Below are positions 23,001 to 35,400 of a stretch of 64,000 nucleotides of DNA, piece by piece; positions within the stretch are counted from its first letter, which is position 1, and every line of letters starts with the position of its first letter. The notes beneath the pieces are model-generated. The model did not search any database. It was given only the letters and a program-made list of their open reading frames with translations, and was not told where the DNA came from. Source of the DNA: Paratinospora sagittata (Eukaryota; Streptophyta; Magnoliopsida; Ranunculales; Menispermaceae); contig CM069595.1 in assembly GCA_035771175.1 (NCBI GenBank), forward strand, positions 1,448,056-1,512,055. The letters are read 5' to 3'. The position numbers and the translations under genes were made by a program.

Positions 23001-23810
23001 CAGATTATGTCTTTGGATCGTATGTAACCTTCCGCGTAGAGGCTTATCAGTGCCTCAGGTTTTGTCGGGTTGTGACATTATCTGGGGTACTGTGTCGGTC
23101 ATGACGTCACCCGGGAAGGGGTCACTACAGTATCTTCATCAATCACGGCATCAAGTAAACTAGGTGGATCTTAAGAAGGATCACGTATGCCCTGCACTAG
23201 GTCATCTACACGGGCATCATCCTCTTTGTTCTCATTATCTGCGCCTAGTTCATTTGAATCACTCTCGTTTGTAGCCTCAAATGGTTGAGATTGAGTGAAA
23301 ACATCTGGTATAGTGTTGCCACCAACCATTTCATCTCTTGCATCACCATCCCGTACCCTATTATGTATCATCTCATTTTCGTTGTGATACGTTGGTTGAC
23401 AATGATCACTCTGTAAGGCTGGTTACACACTAGGACCTTCATCCGTGGTAATATGTTGAATAGCCAAGTACATCTTTATAGTATTAGGAGGTGAAAATTG
23501 AGACACAACTTGTCTCATGAATTGTATACTTTGATCATTGAAAATTGGCAAGGGCTTGAAAAAACATGTTCCACTTTCTAAAAAAATTGGGTAGCGATAC
23601 ATCATACTTAACCGTGTCGATCGATGGTCTATTTACAATACCTCCCGTATAACACATTCTAATTCATTAATATTTGCTTCCATTTTAACTATAATACCAG
23701 TAGAAGGCCCACAACTATAGTCAACTTCGTTAGGTTCATGTACCATATCTCCATTCATGTAACATATAATCGAGACGATTTTGTCATCTATAATGTACCC
23801 TAAAGATCAA
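20060..23810 (-). pseudogene. MuDR-type transposase N-terminal half, split by a solo LTR
   Basis: Reading from about 23810 leftward: a PB1-like N-terminus (VHEPNEVDYSCGPSTGIIVK...), a stop near 23637, the segment MMYRYPIFLESGTCFF, an acidic linker (23171-23371), then the solo LTR (20791-23129). Beyond it come GLRFNSKDDLQNTVKRYCIK and VVRCKQASDGCKWMLRVCKR, followed by KYHATHTCVYEGLSQDHSQL. That is the MuDR DNA-binding region. HYKRIWQAKIKAFVKIFGD follows near 20210-20270. The DDE catalytic domain that should come next is not recognisable. At least one frameshift and several stops are present. Confidence 0.75.
20791..23129 (+). mobile_element. Solo gypsy LTR inserted in the MULE transposase
   Basis: The LTR runs from TCTAACGACCCAC (a TGTAAC start with a changed second base) to GGGGTCACTACA, 2339 bp. 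It is flanked by a perfect 5-bp duplication GTATC (20786-20790 and 23130-23134). It carries the shared hairpin (22621-22635), TTTCAG|GATCAT and KGKGKA* reading near 22660-22695. No internal retroelement genes are present, so it is a solo LTR from recombination. Confidence 0.85.
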
Positions 23811-24830
23811 CAATGTAAGACTTAAATTATATATATAATGAACTATATAAATCCAATACTTTAAATAATTATATGATAAAGTTATATCAAGTTAAAAAAA
23901 AGAGTTCAGACCAAAATTTAATAAATTCAAAATCGAGTTGAAATAGATTGATTCAATTTGATTATCTCGGATCTCATGTCATGTGCGTGATACGTGATAA
24001 TAGGATCATCAAATATATTAAAAATTACTTCAAACAAAGGGAACGTTTAATAATAGGATCATCAAATATATTAAAAATTAACAAAAAAAAAAAAATAGTC
24101 CATAATTTATTAATACTCAACTTTGTTTTTTTCGCTAGCTAATATTAAATTATTAGAATATTACTACTATTCTATTTTCAAGTAAAAAACTATAGCTCCA
24201 TTACCAAAATCAAACAAAGGGGACGTTTAAAAACAAAAACCTATAAAAATTATAGCTCCATTACCAAAATCAAACACAACAACAACAAAGATTGAATCAA
24301 GATCTTTAAAAAAAAAAAAACCTAAAAAATAGTCAAAACTAACAAGAACAAGAACAATGATTAAATAAACATCTCCAAAATCATTAAAACCCTAAAAAAA
24401 TTAGTTATTTTCAACTAAAAAAAGGTTAGAATACAATCAATCCAAATATGTTGAATGTTGGAGAGAAAATAGTAAAAACAACAAGAACAATAACAACAAC
24501 AACAATAATAATTAAATAAACATATCCAAAATCAATTAAACCCTAAAAAAAATAGTTACTTTCAACTCAAAAAAGATTAGAACAGAATCAAACCAAATAT
24601 GATGAATGTCAGAGAGATAAATGAAGACGTCGGAGAGGAAGCCGGGAAGAGCCGCCGCCGGAGGGAAGAGACCGCCTGAGAGAAGACGCTGGAGGCGGCG
24701 TTGAGTGTTTTCTCATTTTTTTTTACAGCGCCTCTTCTTCTATTTTTATGGTTTACAACGAACAACGTTAAGAGTTTTTACCCTTAATGCGATTCACAGA
24801 AGGGTTTAAAACCCCCTTCTGCGATTTGCT
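23811..24830. other. MULE 5' noncoding region; no gene seen
   Basis: This is A-rich, with repeated short blocks. ATAATAGGATCATCAAATAT occurs at 23999 and 24050. CAAACAAAGGGAACGTTTAA and CAAACAAAGGGGACGTTTAA lie near 24032 and 24211. AACAACAACAA runs and CCCTAAAAAAA also recur. It likely holds the promoter and leader of the decayed transposase. A GC-richer patch at 24620-24700 has no clear open frame. Confidence 0.4.
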
Positions 24831-24867
24831 GTTTTGGTTTTGTTTTGTTTTTTTTTTTTTTTTAAGA

Positions 24868-25215
24868 TGCACCGCTCATTGAATGGGCGGCACCTGATAA
24901 AAAATAAAAAACCCAAACTGGGCGGGGTGTTGGTTTTTTTTTTTAAGTTTGTAGTGCCGCCTCTTAAAACTGCACCCCGCCCAGTTGACACCCCCACTTG
25001 GTTGGGTTTTTTTTATTTTTACGAGGTGCCGCCCATTCGCCTATTGAATGAGCGGCACCCTTTTTTTTTTTTTTTTCAGCACTGCAAACTTAAAAAAACC
25101 ACAGCTCGGTGCTATTTTATTTTTTACCAGGTGCCGCCCATTCAATGGGCATCATGTTAAAAAAAAATTTAAAAAGCATTTCGTGTGTGTGCCGTCATTC
25201 AATGGGCAGCGCACC
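24868..25215. repeat. Palindromic GGTGCCGCCCATTCAATGGG repeats
   Basis: Near-perfect palindromes of about 27 bp centred on ATTCAAT occur at 24868-24894, 25025-25059 (with a short insert), 25130-25156 and 25188-25215. T-runs and CTGGGCGGGGTG-type spacers separate them. Partial forms lie in the left TIR at 13509-13562. They form the inner part of the MULE right end. Confidence 0.65.
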
Positions 25216-25360
25216 AAAAACAAAATTTCAAACATATGGGCAATATTTGGACAGTTTGGCTGTCTAACTGTCCAAATGTTGCCTAAGATGTATATATAAT
25301 ATGTTTTTGTGCCTATTTTGTGATATAAAAAAAAATCATGCCTATTTTTGTCAAAAATCT
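25130..25360. repeat. MULE right terminal inverted repeat
   Basis: This is the complement of 13281-13565, diverged by substitutions and small indels. It ends TTTTTGTCAAAAATCT. The neighbouring flank CGATTTTCA (25361-25369) is the presumed target duplication. Confidence 0.65.
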
Positions 25361-25422
25361 CGATTTTCATTCCGTCCTTTTGGCTTGCTGCCACATCATT
25401 CCTTCTAAAACATACCATGATC

Positions 25423-25429
25423 TATAAAG
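25423..25429 (+). promoter_or_regulatory. Putative TATA box of the methyltransferase gene
   Basis: TATAAAG lies 294 bp upstream of the chosen ATG and 62 bp inside the MULE boundary. It is the best TATA-like sequence in the short remaining flank. It is inferred from sequence only. Confidence 0.35.
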
Positions 25430-25716
25430 GTCAACAGGCCCAGCTGGCAGTCATCACTGGCGGGCACAATATAGTTAACCAGCAGCGAGTCGTAAAATGA
25501 AATTTGAAGAGTATTGGACGGCAGGGTGGAGTCGATGGTCGCGCTGCCATTGCCCTTTACCTCCCCGGAAGAAAGGGGTGCAGAGGTAGAATTCCAATCA
25601 TCAGCAACAGCAATGGCAGCAAACTCCGAGTCCGAGGTCGACCAAAAACAAAGTGCTCGTTCCTTCCTTACTAAGACCTTACGTCTTAAGAAGAGTTTTG
25701 ACATATCTTCTTTTTC

Positions 25717-25891
25717 ATGTTTTCCGTGCAGAGTCCAGAGAATGGAACGCTTTCGTTGTTTTCATTCTTCAATCAGAACTTGGGTTTGGGGATTTTCGGA
25801 TCTTCTTCGGAAAAGTCTCTTCAGACTCCTCCTCCATGCGTTGAAGTGCTCTTATCTGAGGTATTTTCCAAGCGTGTACCATTCGGAAACT

Positions 25892-25942
<51 letters not shown>

Positions 25943-26416
25943 CTCTACTGTATTACTTTCTGCAAAAACAGGTGGAATCGACAGTGAAGTGCACGATGGA
26001 GTGCGTCAATTTTGACGGAGATCTTACTCTGCTCAAGGTACTGTCTAATTTCACAATGCATTAACGTTGTCAAAACTCAACTTACACACATGTTTTGAGA
26101 ACCAAACGGAACTCTTTGTGTCCTTAGGGTCGGGTCAACACTCGCCAGGTTTTTGCTTTATCCAACTCAGATTTGGTTCCTGGGAAATATGAAGGTGAGT
26201 TAAAATTACTATTCCATTTGTTTATTTATTTCAACATTTACTTTTTTATACATTTGATGCCATCGGTCAGAGACTCAAATGCACAAACCTTTCTCTTTTT
26301 TTTGGCGAGGCGCAGGGGGCCTGAAGCTGTGGGAAGGTTCGCTTGATCTTGTTAAAACACTCCAGTCTGAGGTTCAGAATGGACAATTATCTCTTGTGGG
26401 AAAGCGAGTTTTAGAG
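25717..26416 (+). CDS. Methyltransferase-like gene, 5' exon block (exons 1-4)
   Basis: Exon 1 encodes [18 protein letters not shown]... to VEVLLSE. Exons 2 and 3 encode [13 protein letters not shown] and [20 protein letters not shown]. Exon 4 gives [15 protein letters not shown] to GKRVLE and ends at GAG|GTGGGC. The read-through VGCSCSG after exon 4 mimics motif I but is intronic. The start is uncertain: an ATG at 25514 followed by a possible intron 25586-25731 (GAG|GTAGAA ... GTGCAG|AGT) would join in frame at SPENG and replace the first five residues with 24 others. Confidence 0.8.
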
Positions 26417-29400
26417 GTGGGCTGCTCCTGCTCAGGTGATCCTGTAGTCTCACGCTATTCATCGTCTATTCGTCTCCCTAACCTGCTAATATCTGATCCG
26501 TGTGCATCCTTTGATTGTGTACTCAGATTTTAGCCTTTTCTGCTTCAGCAGTCGTGCTGTCTATGCACGTGTCTTTGTGTATATGTCTTTTTTGTTCTGG
26601 TGTTTATAATATCAGGGATTATTGGCATATTTTACACATGGCAATTAGGTCCCCAGAGAGTCGTCCATGGGTATTTTTGGAGTCACAAAAATCAGCTAAT
26701 TACCAACATCTATTTGTGTTATTTTGCAATTCATCTCCTATGCAATGGCAAAGGACTCATCACATGATATATTAAAAAAGAAGGGAAATGAATGTCTAAA
26801 ATAGGATGTGATCAATAATCAATCTTATTTCATTTACTAGTTAAAGGAAAGAAAATTGGACTGTTATTGAGTAAAATATTGGAATAAATTGTTTTTTAAG
26901 GGGAGCTACAATATGTAGCTGGATTTCTGAAAGAACACAATTCACTAAAAATTACAATATGTATCTTGATTCTTATATCATGTGTTAATGCTTGGTGAAC
27001 TTCACTAAACTAGGGATCTCATGTACTTTGGCTTAATAGTGCTGGTATTCAAGTTTATTTAGAAATTGCATTGAATAATTGCTTTGATATGATTATTGGG
27101 TATGGAGTGAAGTTGGGAGGCATCAAATTTAGCAGCCATGTTTGGTCCTAACTTTTTTTTTTTTTTTTTTTTGAGAGAAACAATATGTGTATTATATATA
27201 TGTATGAACTAGATAATTACAACCTAAGAAAGAGAATGAGGAGTGCTCTACCCCACCCATACTCAACTAATTACAAGCTGCCGAATCCCTCCACCATTGC
27301 AAAATGGAATACCCATTTGCAAATGGGGATGCTATTACCCAAGTACATGCTAACATTTTAATTTCATCCCATAATCTGAAATCTTCCTTGATCGCATTAT
27401 GGAAGATTCTTCTATTCCATTCATTCCACAGAGACTAAATGGTTGCACCTGCCGCAATCAAACCAACTTCTATCTCAATCCGAAAAGATGAACTATAAAG
27501 AAGGCCTGTCAACCCTTCCTCACAATTCCTAGGGGTACGAACTTTTCTTTTCAAAAAAAGGAACCACTTACACCACATCTGCCTAGCTACTGGGCAAGAG
27601 AAAAACAAATGATCTTGAGTCTCCTCATTTTGCATGCATAGGAAACAACAAGACGGAGACAACCATGTGAAAGGAAAGCGCCTTTGTAGCATATTTCCTG
27701 TGTTGATCTTTTTGTGTGCCAGTAACCACCCAAAAACCTTCACCTTAGAAGGGATGTGCAAATTTCTTATATGTGGTGCGAAAATAAAATCAGGAATAGA
27801 ATTATCATTGGTAATGGCTTCAAAGTATGATTTACAAGAGAATTTTCCTGATGTTTCCAAACATGATTTTGGGATAGGGATATCTGTTCTAACCTAGACA
27901 GGATGCGGTCAATCTCAACTAGTGCTCTAGAAGGGGGAGGTCTAGACAAGTGGAGATCCCAACGAGGAGAGGAATCAAAATTTTGAGAATGGAAAGTTGC
28001 TATAGGATGGTTATGGAGTGATGATAAGTGATAAATGCGTGGGTATAAGGTTGAGAGGCTAGTATCCCCTAGCCAACAATCTTCCCAGAATCTGAAAGTA
28101 AGACCATTCCCACTGTAGCTGAAATGAAAGATGAGAATCCTGGATACAATGAGGATATGAACTTCCATGGGCTTCTATATGTCAGTCTGAAACCACTAGC
28201 TGTCACCTGGCCGACCTCTGTGTCACCATGTATGCTTCTGATAACTTGTGACCATAAAGAACCCCTATCTGACAAAAATCTCCAAATCCACTTCGACGCT
28301 AGGGTGATATTTCTATTGGAGACGTTTCAAATTCCAAGACCCCCTTTGCTCATTGGTAGTTGAACCTCTCTCCACCGGATCAAATGCATTTGACAATTGG
28401 AATCTACTCCCTTCCAAAAGAAAGATTTAAACAACTTCTCAATTTGCGTAACTATTCCTATAGGCATCTTAAACATAAACATAAAATATGTCGGCAAGGC
28501 TGACAACACAGACCGAATAAGTGCCAATCTTCCACCCTTGGACAAGAATGTTCTCTTCAACCCATCTAACCTTTTGGAAATCTTAGCTAATACCAATTCC
28601 CAAAAATTGCTATTTGAAGGGTCTCTGCCTAATGGAAGACCTAAGTATTTCAAGGGCCAAACTCCAAAGGCGCACCCCACCTTCTCAGCTAACTGCATCA
28701 ATACTGATGAAGCCATGTTAATGCCTGCCAACTTACTCTTGGCTAAGTTAATTTTCAATCCTGACATCACATAAAAGCAATGAAGAATTTGTGTGGCCCT
28801 ATCAACATTTCCTTCCTGTCCATCCAAAAATCGGAGAGTATCATCTGCGTATTGCAAGTGAGAGATCATAATCTTTTTAGCCCCAACTATAAAACCATGA
28901 ATTGCCTGAAGCTTACAAGCCCTTGTTAGTAGTCTTCCCAACCCATCTGCGACTAGTGTAAATAAAAATGGAGATAATGGATCTTCTTGTCGAAGACCCC
29001 ACTCGCCATTGAACTTGCCCCTCGGTCTTCCATTGATGACCACAAAGTATGAGACTAATGATAAACAAGCCACAATCCACTTGATCCACGGATCACCAAA
29101 ACCCTTTGCCTACATTACAAACTTCAAAAAACCCCAGTCCATCGTATTATATGCCTTTTCAAAATCAACCTGAAGAACAACCCAAGGTTTTTTCCGGACC
29201 CTGTACTCTTCCACGACTTCATTGGCTATTAACACTAGATCCAAAATCTGTCAACCTTTAATAAATGCTGACTGATTAGGTTCAATAGTCTTTGCAAGAA
29301 TCGATCTCAGCCTAATGGAAAACACCTTTGAAAGTATCTTGTAGAGGTTCGTTACTAAGCTTATGGGGACGAAAATCATTAACTAGTAGGGAGTCAAGTT

Positions 29401-32400
29401 TCTTGGGGATCAAACAAATGTATGTCTCGTTTGTTTGTATATTAACCACTCCATTTTGATAGAACTCTTCAAAGACCTCCATGACCTGATCCTTGACTAA
29501 ATCCCAAAAGTTTTGATGGAAAGCCATCGTAAAGCCGTTCGGGCTTGGTGCTTTACTCCCCTCGCAGCTGAACGCAACTGCCTTGATCTCCTCCGTCGTA
29601 AATGACCTCTCAAGAACCGCCATATCTTCAGATGACATTAGATCCCACTGCAAACCATCAATTCTCCACGAATACGGAGAAATTGATGTATAAAGTCTCT
29701 CGAAGAAACCCACAATCTCCTCCACAACCGCCCCCTCAGAGTCGATGAGAACACCGTTCTCATTTTCTAATATGGAAATAATGTTCTTATTGCGATGACT
29801 CTTCAAGATGCTATGAAAAAACTGAGTTCAAATCTCCCTCCTTAAGTCACTTAATTTTAACTTCTTGATGCGCCATCCTAGCCTCTTTCAAATATACTTC
29901 TGTGAGTTTTGCTTTCATGAGATTTCTAAAGACTTCTAATTCCCCATTCTAATTTCCACTTTCCTCCATTTTATCAAAATTGAAGATGGTGTTCTCCAAT
30001 TCTTTCTTCTTCAATGCCTCTTAACCAAATACCTCCCTATCTCAAGATTTAAGATGTTCCTTTACTTCTTTTAATTTTGCCAAAAATCTATGACTAGGTC
30101 TTCCATGAGCCCTAGAAGAACCCCGCCATGTCGCCATCTCCCTTCTGAAGTCACTGTGAGAGAGCCATGTGTTTTCAAACCAGAAAGGCGACGGTCCCCA
30201 TTTGACTGAACGCGTGTCCATTACAATGGGCCTGTGATCTGCTGTTATTCTTGGAAGAGCTTCTTGCCTGTACCATGGAAACCCCTCTTCCCATCTTGCT
30301 GAAATAAGAAATCTGTCTAATCTGCAACATATCGGATTGTCCCTGAAATTCGACCAAGTATATTTGGCGTTTCAAAGAGGGGGGTCTTTTAATGACAACT
30401 CTTCTACTAGTTGATCGAATTCCTGCATGCTTCTAGTTAGCTGATTACTGTTCAGTTTCTCTTGTACATATCTTGTTGTATTAAAATCACTTGCAACGCA
30501 CCATTTATCCCCACATAATGCGCTCAAACCTGCGAGCTCATCCCAAAACTCTTGCCTCTGATGATGTGAAGGGGGGCCATAGACACCTGTTAACCACCAA
30601 TCACACTCATTGGCACCTCTCACTTTGACTGAGACCGAAAAGGAGCCAATCAAATTCTCTGTGACCTCCACTGATCTGGTATCCCAAGCCAATAATGCGC
30701 CTCCTGATGCACCTTTGGAAGGTAACACCACCCAGCTCTTGAATCTATACCCCCACATCTGTCCAATTAATTGCCGTCCAATGGCCACCTTTTTGGTTTC
30801 CTGCAAAATTATGATATCTGGATTTTCTCTGCAAATTACCCTCTTAATTAGTCTTCTCTTGGCACTTGCCCCGCATCCTCGTATGTTCTATGAAATTATC
30901 TTCATTTTGAAAGTGATCTGCTCCTTCTAGACATTGAGCTTCTGCTAAGAAAATCTCTATTGTTTGGCCCCTTGAAATTCCTAATGCATTCTAGAACCTG
31001 AGTCCTCTGTAACCTGCTCGCTGAGAGATTAATTTTTCCCATGCACTAACTTTGGATTTCTTTTAGGTATTGCTGGGACTATTTTTGGCTAAACTTGTTT
31101 ATTGGCCCATAATTTAGATTACTTATTGTATCAAAGATCAGTGCATGAAACAGTAGCATTATAATCTTCATTCTCTTTCGCAGGACGTTCCGGTAACTAG
31201 TGAAATTTGACACATGCTATTGCACAAAATAGTTGCATTAAAATCTTCATTTGCTTTTGGAGAACATTATAGTGATGGGTGAGGCTTGATACATTATCAT
31301 TCTTTGGAAGTACCTTCTATCCATGGCTGAATTGATAGATCAGGGTGACAAGTAAAATGTTTGATAGCACATCAGTGTCTTTCTAGGGAAGCCAAGTGGT
31401 GGGACTTGCTATTGTCCAAGCCAAACAAGTTTTCAATAGTAAGGTGGATTAAGTTATCGAAAAGTCTTATCTTTAAGCAATCAACACTTACTTCGACACA
31501 ATACTTGCTTATGAGCTAACTGGTCACACTTTGGCCAACCATCCTACAAAGAAACTATTGACGAAATGGCCATAGGATCGAGCACAACATGACATTGTCA
31601 AGTACCAAGATACATTCTAGTTTTAGTGGTTTTGCCAAAGCTTCCAACTTCCAAGTACTAGCTAATTGGATTTGTCACTAACTCACATGCACCCACCCAA
31701 ATTCGGTCTTAATCTTACATGTACTAGACAACAAAATCCAAAGCAAGCAACAAAGTTGAAGTCAATCCAATAAAAAAGAATGCTTACAACGGTGAAGGCA
31801 ACTAAGCTTGGCACATCGCACACGAACCATATGGCTACACCCTACCTTCGTAATTAAAAGCATTATTCACACCAAGAGGATTGTGCTTGCACATATCTGT
31901 ACATTGCAAAATGACACACTATAGGGGTTGGGGGTAGGAAGGGGACATGTTGTGTTGGTAGGGAAGCAAGTAGAAACCTTTTCCCTATAAATTCAACCAT
32001 TCACACACTTGATGTCGCGACCCCCTCCGTAGGGTGACGTCACGACTGGCACAAACTACCATATACGCCATACATAGACGTATATGATATCCCGTTAAAC
32101 TTCTTTCTTAATAAAACACACGAAATTCACTAATATCACTAAATTTTTTTTGCAGAACCTCCCCATAAATACGAGGTTTCCAAATATCCTGGTAAACCAC
32201 ATCCACAATTTCCAAAATATCATGATACCACAAATAACATATCCATGCCATTCACATATCCATACTTCCCATACATGTCTTCCATTATCATCAGTTTTTA
32301 AAACCATATGTACTCACTACTTTTATACATATCATAAGTTGTGTTATATATACATATAGACCAAATACTGAAACATGAACTCCCTAATCATACATACATC

Positions 32401-35400
32401 AAAGTAGCATATGACAAATACAAATCAACCCTCTGTAGCCTTGCCCTTGCCCTTGTAGTCACCACCTGTAATGAGAGGAAATTTGGGGTGAGCAACAACA
32501 AGCTCAGTGAATAATCTGTTTGTGGCATTACATATGCATTTAAATAAATCATGACATGTAAATCATTATAAAACAGATATGCGAGCAACATATAATAACA
32601 ATACATGTGCAAGATATAATTTGGGCCACTCTATATATTTATACAATGCATAAGAAAATAAGCAAATTCTCACAATTAGGTACATGAACGCATCTTTCCT
32701 TATTATACATATTCAAGGAAAGATCTGCCTCATCTGACCATCCACTCCGATCATTCCAGGGCCTCGTCCATTTTTAAGAACTGCACCAATGTCATGAGTA
32801 TTTACTCTACACTCATGCGAGTCTATGAACCTAGAGACTTTATCCCAATGGACATGATCACATACCTTACTTACTCTAGTAATCCTGGGTATGTTCGATG
32901 TTCAAAATACAGTTCAATGCATTCAATACACAATGCAATTATTCATGTCATGCTCACATTTCATAAAAATAGGATTTTACAAGTACAATGCCACACATAA
33001 GACCATAGATAGAAATACTCACAAACAATGGTGTACAATCTACACCACATTTCTCTACACTTTTAGCTCAAACTAGCTCAATTGCACATTTTTACAGCTC
33101 AAGCACCTCAACTAACACTTGCTGTCTAATTCATCAATTCACCATTCCTTTCCCAAATTTTCTGCAATTCAACATTGTCAATCATCCACAATCAATTATC
33201 AACCATAAACCACATCTAAAAACAACTTAAACCACCATTAAAATCATCTTCAAACCCACAGCTAGTTCAATATAGCAAGGTTGAAGAAACTTCATGTTTA
33301 ACTATGGAAAATCAGTAATTTTACCATAAAAAAACTCAAAATTCAGCAAGGAACCATTTACCTTTGATTCACCAAGCAAATCACACAATTCCAGCTCAAA
33401 ACACACTTTTCCAACCTTCCAATCTAGCTATGGAAATCAGTCAATTTTCACATATGTTAAACAACTTGATGAGAGAAATTCAAATTCATGAATTTTAGCT
33501 ATAAATAACCAATCCTTACCTTGGATTTTGGTTGCCCTAGCTCATTCCCCTTCTTCCTTTTCGTTGCTCTGGTTTCTTCCAGCCCCAACAAGTGAGAATG
33601 TGCTGGAAATGTCGAGAAATGACGTTTAAAACAATTGCAAAGCGCCACACCGTCCATTTTTTAAAACTGTGAGGCCTACAGAGAAACACATTTCTCCCCA
33701 AGGAAACGGGCTTCCATGCTACCCAAAAAACGGATTTCCTTTGGAATTTCTGTGAGAAACACGTTTCCTTTAGAATTTCTAAAAAACCATGCTCTCGGGT
33801 TTTCGCTAGAGAAACGCGTTTCTCTGATAATTTTCAGAAACTTCTTTTGTCGGGTATTTACTACAGAAACACGTTTCTCTTTAAGAAATGTGTTTCTCCG
33901 TGTTCCAAGTGAAAATTTCACTAAATGTTGGGTTTTCTATGTGTAGGGTCCAGGTACACAAATATCACCCTCATATACACACATTCACCCTATTCTAAGG
34001 CCATACACATACGTATACATGTACAAATACGCTTGAGAATACATATAAGTCAACGTACAAGTTTGACTCGTAAATATGGGGCGTTACACTTGAGGTATGG
34101 CTGTCCATCACTTTTACTCCTTAGACCAACCTCTTTGCTAAATCATTGAAAGAGCTTTGGCTAGCATCACAACAATTTTGCAATTTCGCTACTTGGTGGT
34201 AGAATTCTTTCCCCTATAGGTAATAGGTTAGTCCCAAGTCAACCTCCACTTGCTCCGTTGCTTAACACAAGCTAAGTTATTGTCTTGAGTACCTTTGGTA
34301 CACAAGCTAACTTATTTAAATGTTGTGCTTCAATGAAGTTGAGGAATAGGAAATAAACTTGGGGACAAAGGCAATTAGTTGGAGAGATGAAGTGAACAAG
34401 TTGCCAAAATGTTAATGAAAGTGGTGGTTCCCAAGAAGTTGGACTTAGAGCTCCCAAAGTTGATCTTAAGCTTTGATTGACCATGAACAACTGGTCCAAG
34501 TCTGGTTTGAACCATTTAGAAGTGATAAGGTTTTTTGTTTTAGGAAATCACTCAGCTACTTTTCTTAATTTTCTTCATTGTAGGGTTTTTGGATTTGAAT
34601 TGGTTTAGTAGTTGGCATATTCATAACTCTATCTTTAGGTTTTGTGAAGTTTTTGCGAGTGTCTCTTACATCTGATATATCTATTGTGAAGAGAGTTGTG
34701 GTTTTTAAGTAAATTTCTATTCGAAGAAGTTAATTTTTGAGGAAGTAGATAATGAACTATGAAAAACCTCTTATCTATGGCGACCCCCTCTCCTGTAAAC
34801 CCTAGAGAGGCGAGGTACCCGGGCTAGCACCCAAATTCCAAGAACTAATGACCCTAACACACACAACCTGTACAAAATTCCATACAATACATATATCCCG
34901 TAACCACAGTAAACACAATACCTGAACAAGTCGATGAAGCACAAGATCTTAACATAACTAACTGAGGTTTATATTAAACCTTAATATATCTAAGCCATAA
35001 GTCTCATCATAACTAAAATCCACACCAAGTGTGTAGAAGTATGAAAGCCATAATAAAATTGTTCTTACATCAAAAACCTTAACCCATACATAACTCACAT
35101 GTCCAAAATACAATAACATAAGTAAATATCCTAACTAATCCCATACTAACGCTGCGCCATCTATACTCACTTTAATACAAGTGAGCAATCTGATCAATAC
35201 ACGACTCCTTTGCCCTTCTATTGGGCACTAAAAGATCCTGAAAGAAATTAGGAAAAATGGGGTGGGCTAAAAACCCGGTGAGATGATGTCACGTAGTACC
35301 ATCACATGCTCACCAATAATTTAAAACAATGCATGTCAAAAACACTCATGCCATGATACAAGCACATAAAATAGTACATTGGAAATATAAAGTTACATAA

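Larger units (their letters stand above)
13281..25360 (-). mobile_element. Mutator-like element (MULE) with long TIRs and a plant mobile domain gene
   Basis: Left 13281-13565 and right about 25130-25360 are inverted copies (ends GGATTTTTGACAAAAATA and AGATTTTTGACAAAAATA). The flanks TGGTTTTCA and CGATTTTCA match at 7 of 9 positions, as for an old 9-bp MULE duplication. Inside, on the minus strand, lie a decayed transposase N-terminus with MuDR DNA-binding region, then a decayed plant mobile domain gene. The element also holds a satellite array and a solo LTR. The DDE catalytic domain was not found, so it is non-autonomous. The right end is about 60 bp from a TATA-like box of the downstream methyltransferase gene. 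Confidence 0.65.

Noticed and set aside
26401..26533. Read-through of exon 4 giving [10 protein letters not shown] as SAM motif I
   Set aside because: The true motif LGCGHGLPG is in exon 5; the GAG|GTGGGC donor fits and the read-through soon becomes noncoding.
27132..31100. Target duplication of the LINE at 27153-30905
   Set aside because: A partial likeness (TTTGGTCCTAAC versus TTTGGCTAAAC near 31085) is too weak to call.
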